Assembly (NCBI RefSeq): GCF_030685535.1
Contig: NZ_CP131599.1
Location: 1-64,000 of the forward strand
Direction of reading: 5' to 3'
DNA length: 64,000 nt
DNA from: Photobacterium leiognathi
Lineage (GTDB): Bacteria; Pseudomonadota; Gammaproteobacteria; Enterobacterales; Vibrionaceae
Within the stretch, counting starts at the first letter, position 1, and the number at the start of each line of letters is the position of its first letter. Shown piece after piece: positions 9,184 to 19,325 of this stretch. The notes below the pieces were generated by a model. That model was not told the origin of the DNA. It searched no databases and saw nothing but the letters and a program-made list of their open reading frames with translations. Made by a program: the position numbers and the translations under genes.

Positions 9184-10668
9184 ATGATGTGGTTTCTCAC
9201 CTGTGTCGCAGCCCTCATTGGCGGCTACTTCATTTACGGTGCTTTCGTAGAGAAAGTATTCGGCATCAATGAACAACGTAAAACCCCTGCTCATACCAAA
9301 ACTGATGGTGTCGACTTTGTACCTATGTCGACCAAACGTGTTTACCTTGTTCAGCTACTCAATATTGCAGGTGTTGGCCCTATCTTTGGTCCAATCATGG
9401 GTGCACTGTATGGCCCTGCCGCTATGCTTTGGATTGTAGTCGGCTGTATTTTCGCAGGCGCAGTACACGATTATTTCTCTGGTATGTTATCTGTCCGTAA
9501 TAGCGGTGCGTCAGTGCCAAGTATTACAGGTCGCTACTTAGGTAATGGCGCAAAACATTTTATGAACATCTTTGCCATTGTCCTATTGCTTCTTGTGGGT
9601 GTGGTATTTGTTTCTGCCCCTGCCGATATGATCACAAATCTGATCAACGAACAAACTAGCCTAACGGTTAACGTTACCACTATGGTTGTGCTGATCTTTG
9701 GCTACTACATTCTCGCGACGATTGTGCCTGTCGATAAAATCATTGGTCGATTCTACCCACTGTTTGGCGCACTGCTTATCTTCATGTCGGTTGGCCTAAT
9801 GACTGCGATTGCGTTCTCTAGCGAACACACAGTAATGGGTGATTTCAAAGTAAGTGAAATGTTTACTAACCTAAACCCAAATGACATGCCGCTATGGCCT
9901 GCGCTGTTCATTACCATTGCATGTGGTGCTATCTCTGGTTTCCATGCGACACAATCACCACTGATGGCGCGTTGTATGCACAATGAGAAAAACGGTCGTT
10001 TCGTATTCTACGGTGCGATGATCGGTGAAGGTGTGATTGCGCTAATTTGGTGTGCTATTGCGTTGTCTTTCTTCGGCTCACTGGAATCACTATCAGAAGC
10101 GGTGAAAAGTGGTGGTCCGGGTAACGTGGTTTACAGTGCATCCTTTGGTTTATTAGGTACATTCGGTGGTATCTTGGCTTTCCTTGGTGTGGTGATTCTA
10201 CCAATTACGTCTGGGGATACTGCATTTCGTTCAAGCCGTTTGATCTTGTCTGAATACTTCAACGTTGAGCAAAAAACACTGCGTAATCGTCTATTAATGG
10301 CTGTGCCACTGTTCGTATTGGGTGGCATCTTAACTCAGGTTGATTTCGGTATTATCTGGCGTTACTTCGGCTTTGCTAACCAAACCACGGCGGTAATGAT
10401 GTTGTGGACGGCTTCAGCTTACCTATTGCGTCATAACAAGCTGCACTGGATCACCACAGTTCCAGCTATCTTTATGACTACAGTGTGTGTGACCTTCATT
10501 TTAAACAACAGCACACTCGGTTTTGGTCTTCCAATGCAGATCTCAACTATTGCAGGTATCGCTTTCTCGCTCTTCGTGACAGGTTATGTGATCAAAACAT
10601 CGAAAGGCAAAGGTGAAACGGATTTAGCTGATGAAGAGCAAACACCAACAACCTCTGAAACAGCTTGA
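9184..10668 (+). CDS. cstA: CstA/BtsT-family carbon starvation (pyruvate) transporter
   Basis: A 494-residue inner-membrane protein with many hydrophobic segments. Conserved family regions are visible: VYLVQLLNIAGVGPIFGPIMGALYG near residue 55, GAVHDYFSGMLSVRNSGASVP near 90, and the CstA core ISGFHATQSPLMARC near 250. CstA and BtsT take up pyruvate or peptides in starvation. E. coli CstA and BtsT are about 700 residues, so this is the shorter form of the family. The ATG at 9184 (or 9187) follows an AAGGAC site. The downstream BtsS/BtsR pair senses pyruvate and controls BtsT in E. coli, which supports a pyruvate transporter here. The symbol is by family, not proven orthology. Confidence 0.85.
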   Translation: MMWFLTCVAALIGGYFIYGAFVEKVFGINEQRKTPAHTKTDGVDFVPMSTKRVYLVQLLNIAGVGPIFGPIMGALYGPAAMLWIVVGCIFAGAVHDYFSGMLSVRNSGASVPSITGRYLGNGAKHFMNIFAIVLLLLVGVVFVSAPADMITNLINEQTSLTVNVTTMVVLIFGYYILATIVPVDKIIGRFYPLFGALLIFMSVGLMTAIAFSSEHTVMGDFKVSEMFTNLNPNDMPLWPALFITIACGAISGFHATQSPLMARCMHNEKNGRFVFYGAMIGEGVIALIWCAIALSFFGSLESLSEAVKSGGPGNVVYSASFGLLGTFGGILAFLGVVILPITSGDTAFRSSRLILSEYFNVEQKTLRNRLLMAVPLFVLGGILTQVDFGIIWRYFGFANQTTAVMMLWTASAYLLRHNKLHWITTVPAIFMTTVCVTFILNNSTLGFGLPMQISTIAGIAFSLFVTGYVIKTSKGKGETDLADEEQTPTTSETA

Positions 10669-10718
10669 TAAACCGATACTTTTATTTACCTCGTCATTGT
10701 TCATAATGATGTAATAGT

Positions 10719-10748
10719 AAGAGCCTGCTCAACGCAGGCTCTTTTTGT
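10719..10748 (+). terminator. Terminator after the cstA-like gene
   Basis: A GC-rich hairpin, AGAGCCTGC paired with GCAGGCTCT around a 5-base loop, is followed by TTTTTG. It separates the transporter transcript from the sensor-kinase gene. Confidence 0.85.
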
Positions 10749-10790
10749 TTGCCTTACAATCTCGGCATTCTTTTCAAGGTTAGGCTCACC

Positions 10791-12461
10791 ATGGAACTGG
10801 TTCTCTCCCTGCTACAACAATTGTGCGTTTACTTAGTATTGGCTTATATGCTGAGTAAAACCCCGATCTTCTTGCCTTTGCTGAGTATGTCATCTCGCCT
10901 CAGCCATAAAGTGATTTGCTATTTACTGTTTTCAAGTTTCTGCATTCTTGGCACTTACTTTGGCTTACATATCGACGATGCAATTGCGAACACCCGTGCT
11001 ATTGGTGCTGTAATGGGCGGATTATTTGGCGGTCCAGTGGTGGGTTTTGCGGTTGGTTTAACGGGCGGTATTCATCGCTATACCCTTGGTGGCTTTACCG
11101 ATCTTGCCTGTACTATTTCAACCACTGCCGAAGGCTTAATCGGTGGTTTACTCCATGTTTACCTGCTTAAACGTAACAAAGGCGCATTGTTATTTAACCC
11201 TTGCATGGTGTTTGGTGTCACCTTTGTTGCTGAAGTGGTGCAGATGCTCATATTAATCACTGTCGCCAAACCTTTCGAGCAAGCCTATGAGCTAGTTTCT
11301 ACCATTGCCGTTCCAATGATCATTGCCAATTCCGTTGGTGCGGCCTTGTTTATGAGTATTCTGCAAGATCGTAAAACGATATTTGAAAAGTATTCAGCCA
11401 CGTTTTCACGTCGCGCTTTAACCATTGCAGATCGCTCGGTGGGGATCCTCAGTACCGGTTTTAACAGTGACAATGCCAATAAGATCGCGCGTATTATTTA
11501 CGAAGAAACCAATGTCGGCGCAGTTGCCATTACCGATCAGGAAAAAATCTTGGCCTTTGTCGGTATTGGGGACGATCATCATCAACCTAACACCCCCATT
11601 TCATCGCAAAGCACCTTAGATTCGATGGCAAAAAATGACATCATTTACCTCGATGGACGTGAACATCCTTACCAATGCTCATTAGCATCACACTGTAAGC
11701 TGGGGTCGGCTCTGATCATCCCGCTACGAGCAGGTAATAAAGTAGTTGGCACCATTAAACTTTATGAGCCTAAACGTAAGCTCTTTTCTACCGTCAATAT
11801 GTCGATGGCAGAAGGAATTGCGCAGCTATTATCAAGCCAAATTCTCTACGGTGATTATTTGCAGCAACAAACCTTATTATCACAAGCTGAAATTAAGCTG
11901 CTACATGCGCAAGTAAATCCTCACTTTTTGTTTAATGCACTTAATACCATCAGTGCCATCACCAGACGCGATCCTGATAAAGCCCGTGAGCTTATTCAAA
12001 ACTTATCGCAGTTTTTCCGTAGTAACTTAAAACAAAACATTAATACCGTGACGCTGCGTGAAGAGTTAGCCCATGTGAACGCCTACCTCACGATTGAGAA
12101 AGCCCGTTTTACTGATCGCTTAACCGTGAAGATTGATATTCAAGATAAACTGCTTGATACCAAGCTACCAAGTTTTACCCTACAACCTCTGGTTGAGAAC
12201 GCCATTAAACACGGTATATCCGAGATGTTAGAAGGTGGAACAGTGAAAATTTATAGCAAACCTCACCCACAAGGTGATGAAATCATCGTTGAAGATAATG
12301 CGGGTAATTATCAGCCACCAGCAGATAATCATGTCGGTTTAGGGATGGAGATCGTCGATAAACGGCTATCAAATCAATTTGGTCGTGACTCAGCGCTAAA
12401 AATTGCCTGTGAGCAGCACCAATTTACCCGAATAAGCTTTATTATCCCCCACGCACAATAA
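10791..12461 (+). CDS. btsS: BtsS/LytS-type sensor histidine kinase
   Basis: A 556-residue membrane kinase starting MELVLSLLQQLCVYLVLAYML. The N-terminal 5TM-LYT domain includes GLHIDDAIANTRAIGAVMGG, close to E. coli BtsS (YehU). A GAF domain follows (about 215-345, with SLASHCKLGSALIIPLRAG), then the LytS kinase domain with LLHAQVNPHFLFNALNT; the phospho-acceptor His is near residue 377. The ATPase part has VENAIKHG and VGLGMEIVDKRL. In E. coli BtsS senses extracellular pyruvate. This start was preferred to an upstream in-frame codon, which would overlap the preceding terminator. The response regulator begins 32 bases after the stop. Confidence 0.92.
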   Translation: MELVLSLLQQLCVYLVLAYMLSKTPIFLPLLSMSSRLSHKVICYLLFSSFCILGTYFGLHIDDAIANTRAIGAVMGGLFGGPVVGFAVGLTGGIHRYTLGGFTDLACTISTTAEGLIGGLLHVYLLKRNKGALLFNPCMVFGVTFVAEVVQMLILITVAKPFEQAYELVSTIAVPMIIANSVGAALFMSILQDRKTIFEKYSATFSRRALTIADRSVGILSTGFNSDNANKIARIIYEETNVGAVAITDQEKILAFVGIGDDHHQPNTPISSQSTLDSMAKNDIIYLDGREHPYQCSLASHCKLGSALIIPLRAGNKVVGTIKLYEPKRKLFSTVNMSMAEGIAQLLSSQILYGDYLQQQTLLSQAEIKLLHAQVNPHFLFNALNTISAITRRDPDKARELIQNLSQFFRSNLKQNINTVTLREELAHVNAYLTIEKARFTDRLTVKIDIQDKLLDTKLPSFTLQPLVENAIKHGISEMLEGGTVKIYSKPHPQGDEIIVEDNAGNYQPPADNHVGLGMEIVDKRLSNQFGRDSALKIACEQHQFTRISFIIPHAQ

Positions 12462-12493
12462 GTACAATCAAAGCACATAAAAGGTCATGTTAG

Positions 12494-13222
12494 ATGTTAA
12501 CTGCGCTGGTCATTGATGATGAACAATTTGCCCGTGAAGAGCTGGCTGAGTTATTAGAGGAAACGGGTCACATTGAAGTGATTGGAGAAGCGGCTAACGC
12601 CATTATGGGGCTCAAGAAAATCAATGAGCTAAAACCTGATGTGGTGTTTTTAGATATTCAAATGCCGCAAGTTACAGGCATTGAATTACTCGGCATGTTA
12701 GATCCCGACACCATGCCATATGTGGTGTTTGTGACCGCTTACGATCAATATGCGATTCAAGCGTTTGAAGATAATGCTTTTGATTATTTGCTCAAGCCTG
12801 TTGATCCTAAACGCCTTGCTAAAACCATTAACCGCTTTCATAAAGTCGTCACGCAATCAGACCAGCCTCAAGCAGTATCAGCCCTTGTGCCAGAAAAGCT
12901 AGAGCAAATCCCTTGTATTGGTCATAACCGCATTGTGATCATTGCTACCGACAATGTTGAATGTGCATATAGCAATATCAGTGGTGTTCATGTTCGTACG
13001 AGTGAGCAAACCGCAAGCACACAACTAACCCTAAAAATCTTGGAAGAAAAAACGCCACTGGTGCGTTGTCATCGCCAATATCTCATCAACATTAAAGCGA
13101 TCAGCGAGATTAAATTGCTGGAAAATGGACTAGCCGAAATCATCACCACAACAGGATTTGAAGTACCAATCAGCAGACGTTATCTAAAACCCCTGAAAGA
13201 GATGCTTGGTATTGTAAGTTAG
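12494..13222 (+). CDS. btsR: BtsR/LytTR-type response regulator
   Basis: A 242-residue two-domain regulator. The receiver domain carries the acidic pair VIDDEQF, the phosphorylation site VVFLDIQMP (Asp 54), FVTAYDQYAIQAF and the conserved Lys in YLLKPVDP. The C-terminal LytTR DNA-binding domain holds PLVRCHRQYLINIKAISEI and VPISRRYLKPLKEML. It is the partner of the preceding kinase and probably controls the cstA-like transporter gene two genes upstream. Confidence 0.93.
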   Translation: MLTALVIDDEQFAREELAELLEETGHIEVIGEAANAIMGLKKINELKPDVVFLDIQMPQVTGIELLGMLDPDTMPYVVFVTAYDQYAIQAFEDNAFDYLLKPVDPKRLAKTINRFHKVVTQSDQPQAVSALVPEKLEQIPCIGHNRIVIIATDNVECAYSNISGVHVRTSEQTASTQLTLKILEEKTPLVRCHRQYLINIKAISEIKLLENGLAEIITTTGFEVPISRRYLKPLKEMLGIVS

Positions 13223-13254
13223 TCACGCCTTTCCCATTCATGCCTAGACATCAA

Positions 13255-13295
13255 AGATCTCGGTAATTACAGATAATCAGTACCGAGATCCTTGT
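13255..13295. terminator. Hairpin between convergent btsR and uvrB-like genes
   Basis: AGATCTCGGTA pairs with TACCGAGATC across a loop of about 15 bases. It lies between two converging stop codons and could end both transcripts, although the T run is weak. Confidence 0.5.
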
Positions 13296-13330
13296 GTTCA
13301 CTCTTCACCTACCTACCAGTAAGCGACTTT

Positions 13331-15307
13331 TTACATAAAAATAAACTGACGATATAAATCATTAAGTCTTGTTCTGATCTCGCTGATTTGCGTTTCATCA
13401 TTGGCATCACAAGCTACCAATAGCAGTTTTTCAGTCGCTGTGATCTGCTGGCATAACTCAGATAAGTTGGCACAAAATGCAGTGGTATGTTGTGCTGGCT
13501 CTTGGTTTTCAATATTCGCTTTTTGACGTTGAGAAGACGCTGGCGTGATCTGGTGAGCTTGGTTGTACGCTTCCTGACGCTCACGACGTTGTTGTGATTC
13601 ACTCATCGCTTGCTGCATCGCTGGCGTAATTTTATCTGCATACAAAATCGCTTTACCGTTAGCATTACGGGCTGCTCGACCAATAATTTGGATCAGTGCC
13701 TGAGTTGAACGTAAAAAGCCTGCGTGATCGGCATTTAACACCGCCACTAATGACGCTTCTGGAATATCTAGCCCTTCTCGTAACAAGTTAATACCGATCA
13801 GAACGTCATACTTACAGGCTCGTAAATCATCAATAATTTCAACTCGCTGCTCGGTTTTTACATCCGAATGAATATAGCTAACCTTGATCCCTAATTCGGT
13901 CATTACGTCATACAACGCTTCTGCACTCTTTTTGGTTAAAGTCGTTACCAATACCCGTTCATCTTTTTGAGTTCGTTCTGCAATTTCTTTGAGTAAATCT
14001 TCAGTTTGGCTAGCCAATGGGCGTACTTCAACAATCGGATCAAGTAACCCCGTTGGACGAATGATTTGCTCTGTCACATGTTGTTGTGATTTTTTAAGCT
14101 CATACTCTCCCGGTGTTGCTGAAACAAAAACTGTTTGCGGCTTTAATTTCTCAAATTCACTAAACATTAATGGACGATTATTCTTCGCCGAAGGTAAGCG
14201 GAAACCGTAATCAATCAAGGTTTCCTTACGGCTTTCATCGCTACGATACATGGCTGAGATCTGCGGGATCATCACATGAGATTCATCAATAAATAACAGA
14301 CCATCTTTTGGTAAATAATCCAATAAGGTTGTTGGTGGTAAAGCGGGATCGCGATCGTTAAGATAACAAGAATAGTTTTCTAGTCCTGAGCAATAACCAA
14401 GCTGCTGCATCATCTCAATATCATGCATAGTGCGCTCATATAGCCTTGCCGCTTCTACAATGCGATTTTGATCATTGAGTTCAGCGACTCGCGCTTCTAA
14501 ATCTTTTTCAATTTCAATACTCGCTTTTTGTAATTTTTCTCTTGATGCGGCATACAAGGTTTTTGGTGACACAAAGTAATGTTCAATATCGCCTAAAACT
14601 TTTCCAGTAAGTGGATCTATCCATTGCAGCTTTTCGATCGTGTCGTCAAACATCACTACACGTACGGCTTTTGATTCTGAATCTGCAGGAAAAATATCAA
14701 AAATTTCACCATGAACACGGAACGTTGCTCGTTCAATAGTACGCTCACAACGGCTGTATTGCAGTGCCGCTAAACGTTGAATGAAATCTTCACGATCTAA
14801 CGTCATCCCTACCGATAATGGAATTTGTACTGCACGATACTGCTCAGGATCGCCTAAACCATAAATCGCAGAAACCGAAGCCACCACAATTACGTCTTTA
14901 CGCTCAATTAACGATTTTGTGGTCGATAAGCGTAACCGCTCAAGTTGTTCATTGATCGCGGAATCTTTACGAATAAAACGATCACTGCCGGGAATATAGA
15001 CCTCAGGCTGATAGTAATCGTAATAAGAAACAAAATACTCAACGGCATTTTCAGGAAAGAAACGTTTCATCTCGCTATAGAGTTGGGCAGCCAATGTTTT
15101 ATTGTGCGCAAGAATTAAGGTTGGGCGTTGCAGGCGATGGATCATATTTGCCATCGTGAACGTTTTACCAGAACCCGTTACACCTTGAAGCGTTTGATGG
15201 GTCACGCCTGATTGAATATTACCAATCAATCGCGCTAACGCTTCTGGTTGGTCACCAGAAGGTGGATAAGCAGAATGCAAAATAAACGTGTTCTGAGACA
15301 TAGACAT
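13331..15307 (-). CDS. UvrB-like excinuclease subunit, divergent paralogue
   Basis: A 658-residue UvrB-family helicase/nuclease subunit of nucleotide excision repair. Walker A is [11 protein letters not shown] near residue 41, the beta-hairpin damage-probing region is [14 protein letters not shown] near 93, and the helicase motifs include [19 protein letters not shown] and QIIGRAARN. It departs from typical gamma-proteobacterial UvrB at positions that rarely change: [11 protein letters not shown] stands where LDADKEGFLRS is usual, and the C-terminal UVR domain is degenerate and short. This suggests a second uvrB copy rather than the housekeeping gene, though no other copy is visible here. The start could be either of two nearby Met codons. 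Confidence 0.85.
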   Translation of the reverse strand: MSMSQNTFILHSAYPPSGDQPEALARLIGNIQSGVTHQTLQGVTGSGKTFTMANMIHRLQRPTLILAHNKTLAAQLYSEMKRFFPENAVEYFVSYYDYYQPEVYIPGSDRFIRKDSAINEQLERLRLSTTKSLIERKDVIVVASVSAIYGLGDPEQYRAVQIPLSVGMTLDREDFIQRLAALQYSRCERTIERATFRVHGEIFDIFPADSESKAVRVVMFDDTIEKLQWIDPLTGKVLGDIEHYFVSPKTLYAASREKLQKASIEIEKDLEARVAELNDQNRIVEAARLYERTMHDIEMMQQLGYCSGLENYSCYLNDRDPALPPTTLLDYLPKDGLLFIDESHVMIPQISAMYRSDESRKETLIDYGFRLPSAKNNRPLMFSEFEKLKPQTVFVSATPGEYELKKSQQHVTEQIIRPTGLLDPIVEVRPLASQTEDLLKEIAERTQKDERVLVTTLTKKSAEALYDVMTELGIKVSYIHSDVKTEQRVEIIDDLRACKYDVLIGINLLREGLDIPEASLVAVLNADHAGFLRSTQALIQIIGRAARNANGKAILYADKITPAMQQAMSESQQRRERQEAYNQAHQITPASSQRQKANIENQEPAQHTTAFCANLSELCQQITATEKLLLVACDANDETQISEIRTRLNDLYRQFIFM

Positions 15308-15324
15308 TACCTTTTAATAAGTGG

Positions 15325-15340
15325 CTGTTGTCAGTATACA
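15325..15340 (-). promoter_or_regulatory. Possible weak LexA-like site upstream of uvrB-like gene
   Basis: CTGTTGTCAGTATACA shows one good LexA half (CTGT) and a poor second half, 18 bases before the start codon. It is only a candidate for SOS control. Confidence 0.2.
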
Positions 15341-15602
15341 TAACGAGTGACTTTTTACCGCTTAAAGCCGCTTAACCTAACAAAAAACCATTTGAAATAT
15401 TTTTATAATCAACAAATTAAAAGTAAAACACCGCATTTAACTGCCTATTAAAACAGTCAGCTTTGGCTAGCAGCATATTAGAATTAACCACTCGATACAT
15501 AACTAACAGTGATGTTTTACATACGGTTTCATGCATATATTTTGATATGTTAACACCATAAAGTGAGCTCATCCTTTAGAACGAGATACCACGAGGCTCA
15601 CT

Positions 15603-17621
15603 ATGACAAACCGTTTTGCACCCTCAGCGATTTCACTTGCACTTCTAGTTTCTTTTTCAGCAACAGCTGATTACGCCAGCTTAGAGACCTACCAAGGTAA
15701 ACCTGCAACCAAGCATACTCAGCAAGCCAATACGACATTGGCAAAAACACTACCTTGGCAAGATATCAGTGCTTTTGAGCGCACAAATAAAGGCTTAATT
15801 GCAGAGTTTGGCAGCCATGAAGCTGGCGAGCTAAAAAACCGTTTTGACTACATGTCTGATATGAGTGTGGATCAATTACCTGCATCGGTAAATCCATCTA
15901 TTTGGCGTCAAGGTATGCTGAACTATACCGCAGGCGGTTTGTATCAAGTCACCGATGGCGTATATCAAATTCGTGGCGCAGATTTATCAAATATGACGAT
16001 TTATCGCACTGATAACGGTTATGCTATTCATGATCCTCTGCTATCGAAAGAAGCGGCGGCAGCATCATGGGAGTTTGCCAAAATGCATCTGCCGAAAATT
16101 AACGGTGAGCACAAAATTACCGGCATGATTTATTCACACATGCATGCCGATCATTTTGGTGGTTCTCGCGGTATTTTTGAGTCAGGTGATTTTGTTGAAG
16201 GTGCGCCTATCTATGCCCCAAATGACTTTATCAAAGAGCTGGCTGATGAAAATGTCATTGCAGGTGCTGCAATGGGACGTCGTGCTAACTACCAATATGG
16301 CACTACACTCGATAATAACACCCAAGGTATTGTTGATAATGCGCTCGGTTTAGGTACATCACGGGGTGAAGTAACCCTGGTTGCCCCAACACAAGAAATT
16401 GAAGAGCGTGAAAAAATAGTCACCATTGACGGATTAGAGTTCCATGCCATCAATATGCCAGGTGCCGAAGCGCCAGCAGAAATCGTGCTCTATATTCCTG
16501 AATACCGCTCATTAAATACAGCGGAATTAACCTACGACGGCATGCATAACATCTACACCTTCCGTGGGGCAAAAGTGCGCGACGCACTGGTTTGGACTAA
16601 GTACCTAACCGAGCTAAAACTGCACTATGTTGATAATGGTCTGGTTGACAATATTCATGCCGCCCACTCAGCCCCTGTTTGGAATGATGTAAAGACCAAA
16701 AACAATGAAATTGCAGACTATATGACGCTCCAGCGTGATAACTATGGCTTTATTCATAATCAGGCGATGCGCCTCGCGAATCACGGTGTAACGATCCATG
16801 ACGTTGGACGCGAGATTGAAAAAATCGTGCCTCAATCTCAAAAAGACACATGGCATACCAATGGCTATCACGGCTCATATAGTCACAATGCACGCGCGGT
16901 GGTGAATTTATATCTTGGTTATCATGATATGAACCCGGTTAATACCAACCCATTACAAACAAAAGATAAATCATGTGTCTACGTAAAAGCCGCTGGTGCA
17001 GATACATTATTTAAAGCAGGACAAGCATATTTTAAAAATGGCGAATATCAAGAGGCATCACAGTTGTTTAATGATCTCGTGCAATGCGACCCAAGTAATA
17101 TCGATTACCGATTTGCCCTCGCTGATAGTTTTGAGCAACAAGGCTACCAGTCTGAAACCATGGCTTGGCGTAATTCATACCTACAAGGTGCTGTCGAGCT
17201 TCGCACCGGGGAGATCCAACCATCAATTAAACTCGCATCAGCAGATGTGATCGCCAATACTCCAACAGGGATGTTCTTAGACTTCCTAGCTGTAAGACTC
17301 AATGCAGAGAAAGCAGAACAAACTGGGTTAGACTTTAATTTTGGGATTCATCATCCAGATTTAGATGAGTCTTACTACGGTGAAGTTTCCAACTCTAATA
17401 TGGCAAATATTCAAGTTGAAGAATTACCTAAAACAGATGTTGCCCTACAAATCACGAAAGCAGATATGACGGCAATGGTTTTAAGTCAAGTAACTCTTGA
17501 TGAGTTAGTGAAATCCGGCAAAGCAAAACTAACGGGGAATACGTCTCTGGTTACTCAACTTGCTAACTCATTAGATGACTTTGATGGCATGTTTGAAATC
17601 CTTCCAATGCCCGAAAAATAA
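15603..17621 (+). CDS. Alkyl/aryl sulfatase of the SdsA1/YjcS type (metallo-beta-lactamase fold)
   Basis: A 672-residue exported enzyme with a signal peptide ending near SATADY. It hydrolyses alkyl sulfates such as SDS to alcohol and sulfate using two zinc ions. The zinc-binding motif THMHADHFGG in the form SHMHADHFGG lies near residue 180; further metal ligands are expected around LNTAELTYDGMHNIY and DNIHAAHSAPVW. A central dimerisation region and a C-terminal SCP2-like lipid-binding domain (about 560-672, with MTAMVLSQVTLDELVKSGKAKLTG in two parts) complete the usual architecture. Single gene with its own upstream region and a hairpin downstream. Confidence 0.92.
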   Translation: MTNRFAPSAISLALLVSFSATADYASLETYQGKPATKHTQQANTTLAKTLPWQDISAFERTNKGLIAEFGSHEAGELKNRFDYMSDMSVDQLPASVNPSIWRQGMLNYTAGGLYQVTDGVYQIRGADLSNMTIYRTDNGYAIHDPLLSKEAAAASWEFAKMHLPKINGEHKITGMIYSHMHADHFGGSRGIFESGDFVEGAPIYAPNDFIKELADENVIAGAAMGRRANYQYGTTLDNNTQGIVDNALGLGTSRGEVTLVAPTQEIEEREKIVTIDGLEFHAINMPGAEAPAEIVLYIPEYRSLNTAELTYDGMHNIYTFRGAKVRDALVWTKYLTELKLHYVDNGLVDNIHAAHSAPVWNDVKTKNNEIADYMTLQRDNYGFIHNQAMRLANHGVTIHDVGREIEKIVPQSQKDTWHTNGYHGSYSHNARAVVNLYLGYHDMNPVNTNPLQTKDKSCVYVKAAGADTLFKAGQAYFKNGEYQEASQLFNDLVQCDPSNIDYRFALADSFEQQGYQSETMAWRNSYLQGAVELRTGEIQPSIKLASADVIANTPTGMFLDFLAVRLNAEKAEQTGLDFNFGIHHPDLDESYYGEVSNSNMANIQVEELPKTDVALQITKADMTAMVLSQVTLDELVKSGKAKLTGNTSLVTQLANSLDDFDGMFEILPMPEK

Positions 17622-17640
17622 GTACTTCTCATCATGAAGT

Positions 17641-17690
17641 AAAGCCTCTGTGTTCAGCCTGTATCTGGTTAAACATAGGGGCTTAATTAT
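17641..17690 (+). terminator. Hairpin after the alkylsulfatase gene
   Basis: AAGCCTCTGTGTT pairs imperfectly with AACATAGGGGCTT about 20 bases past the stop codon. It is followed by an A/T-rich stretch but not a long T run. Confidence 0.5.
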
Positions 17691-17877
17691 CTCTCACCCA
17701 CCTAATTATCACTTTATCTACATTTCCATAGTAGCCATAAAAGGCTCTGATAATACGAGTGCGTTATAGCCATACGTATCACTGTTACCCTAATAGTAAG
17801 AACCAAGCTTTTAATCCAGATATGCTTATTAAAAAGGATTCGAAGATGATTCCTTGCCATTTTAATATTAACAGCCA

Positions 17878-18216
17878 CTACTCATTTTTTTCTGCACGGG
17901 AAACTAGGATATTACATCTGTCACCCCAAGATACTTTAAGGTTATATCTTGGGTTATCGGATCCAATAATAACTATATTTATACCTTTCTGGGAGGAGTA
18001 TAATGACTCGCATGAAGGCATTCCCTCCACTGCAGTCAAATCTTCATTAAATTTAAACTCTACTCCACCATGCATATCTGAAGCCATCATAGACTTAATA
18101 GTAACAGGAACGAGCTGTCGCCCTTCTGTACCCAATTTCGAATCATCAGATGCAGCAAACACCGATGCAGAAGCTAATAACGACAAAAGTAACGTTTTTT
18201 TCATGTGACGTACCAT
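17878..18216 (-). CDS. Small exported protein of unknown function
   Basis: A 112-residue protein with a clear signal peptide (KKTLLLSLLASASVFAA). The mature part of about 85 residues has two cysteines that could form a disulfide. The start MVRHMKKT was chosen because AAGGAG lies 8 bases upstream. I do not recognise the family. It is transcribed away from a decayed trypsin-like protease gene; a former link between the two is possible but unproven. Confidence 0.65.
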   Translation of the reverse strand: MVRHMKKTLLLSLLASASVFAASDDSKLGTEGRQLVPVTIKSMMASDMHGGVEFKFNEDLTAVEGMPSCESLYSSQKGINIVIIGSDNPRYNLKVSWGDRCNILVSRAEKNE

Positions 18217-18289
18217 AATAATCTCCTTAAATATAATTCGCACACATCAAATGCAATCAAGCGCATATTGATTGCAACATGCCCAGTAG

Positions 18290-18575
18290 ATGCTAGTACA
18301 GGTAAAGAGAATTACTATTTTTTTAAAGCGAATTTTCTATCTGCTTTATTTAAACAAAAAGTTGCAGGCAACATTTGTTTCTTATATCGATAAATCAATT
18401 TGTGAAAAAGTTACGGTGATATTGGTAATGGGGCATTTTGTGCAGGCTTTACCGAAGCAGGTGTTGATTCATGCCAAGGAGATAGCGGGAGAACAGGATG
18501 CGCGGAACCAAATAAGTATAGTGTATATGCTGATATTGCAGCATTAAGTGAGTTTATCGCTTCAATTATGAATAT
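18290..18575 (+). pseudogene. Relic of a trypsin-like serine protease
   Basis: Two frames together encode the end of a chymotrypsin-fold protease. One reads SYIDKSICEKVT; the next, one frame over from about 18418, reads GAFCAGFTEAGVDSCQGDSG, the hallmark around the catalytic Ser. Right after GDSG the chain jumps to TGCAEPNKYSVYADIAALSEFI, so the usual segment between the Ser loop and the last disulfide is deleted. His and Asp parts of the triad are absent. Similar secreted proteases (Ves-like) are common in Vibrionaceae. Confidence 0.7.
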
Positions 18576-18606
18576 AAAAAAGCCTACAAAATGCAGGCTT
18601 TTTTGT
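18576..18606. terminator. Bidirectional terminator hairpin
   Basis: AAAAAGCCT and AGGCTTTTTT pair around a short loop, giving T runs on both strands. It ends the leftward gene at 18611 and the remnant protease gene. Confidence 0.7.
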
Positions 18607-18610
18607 AGCA

Positions 18611-19141
18611 TTAGTTTTTATCGCAATAACACTGCAACACTCTATTATAGTGCTGTTTTGCTTCATCTATTTCAGCAAAAGTATACGAACTAATAGACAC
18701 CTCTGCCCCTTTACTTGAGCGATCATAAACATAAGCCATTAGCTCACTTTCAAAGGTTTTTTGTTCAAGTAACAGTTCTACTTTTTGACCTTGCTGATTC
18801 TTATAAGAAATATAATTTTGAATGTAGCACTCACCACGTATTCTGCCGCCGCCTGTTTTAACATGGTTACCAAGTTTGTTAGTTGTAGGATCAAAATCCA
18901 ATAACGCGACGAACAATTCTAAACTTTCTACGACGTCTTTATCTTTCGCACCAAAAACACGATTAGCCGCACGAGGAAAACGATCTCTTAATTGCTTTTC
19001 TAATGCACGTACGATGTCATTATGATCTGACGGAGAAAATTTCCCAGGCTCTAACTTTCGATAAAGGCTAATAAGTTGCGCTTCTGTGTTTCTACCTGAC
19101 AAGATAGAAGCCATGATTTTATCTTTTAACGGTGTATTCAT
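18611..19141 (-). CDS. Conserved hypothetical protein, 176 residues
   Basis: A soluble, charged protein with no signal peptide or membrane segment, rich in Lys, Glu and Gln. The first 60 residues look helical; the second half contains GGRIRGECYIQNYISYKNQQ and looks like mixed alpha/beta. The family was not recognised. It ends at a strong bidirectional hairpin and is divergent from the XRE regulator at 19326, which might control it. Confidence 0.6.
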   Translation of the reverse strand: MNTPLKDKIMASILSGRNTEAQLISLYRKLEPGKFSPSDHNDIVRALEKQLRDRFPRAANRVFGAKDKDVVESLELFVALLDFDPTTNKLGNHVKTGGGRIRGECYIQNYISYKNQQGQKVELLLEQKTFESELMAYVYDRSSKGAEVSISSYTFAEIDEAKQHYNRVLQCYCDKN

Positions 19142-19325
19142 TTTTATTAAGAAAAACAGGAAGATAATGCGTTTTAACTCAAAGCAATAATGGTATCAAT
19201 AATGAATAAACATTATGAAACAATTCACTGAAAAATGACTTACATTTATTTCTCAATTTGCTGAATATCGATACAATCTTGCCGACTGACATGTAGAAGT
19301 ACAAACATATAGAAGAACTAAAACA

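Noticed and set aside
17759..18208. A 149-codon plus-strand frame opposite the small secreted protein
   Set aside because: The opposite strand has a signal peptide and a good ribosome site, so this is the shadow.
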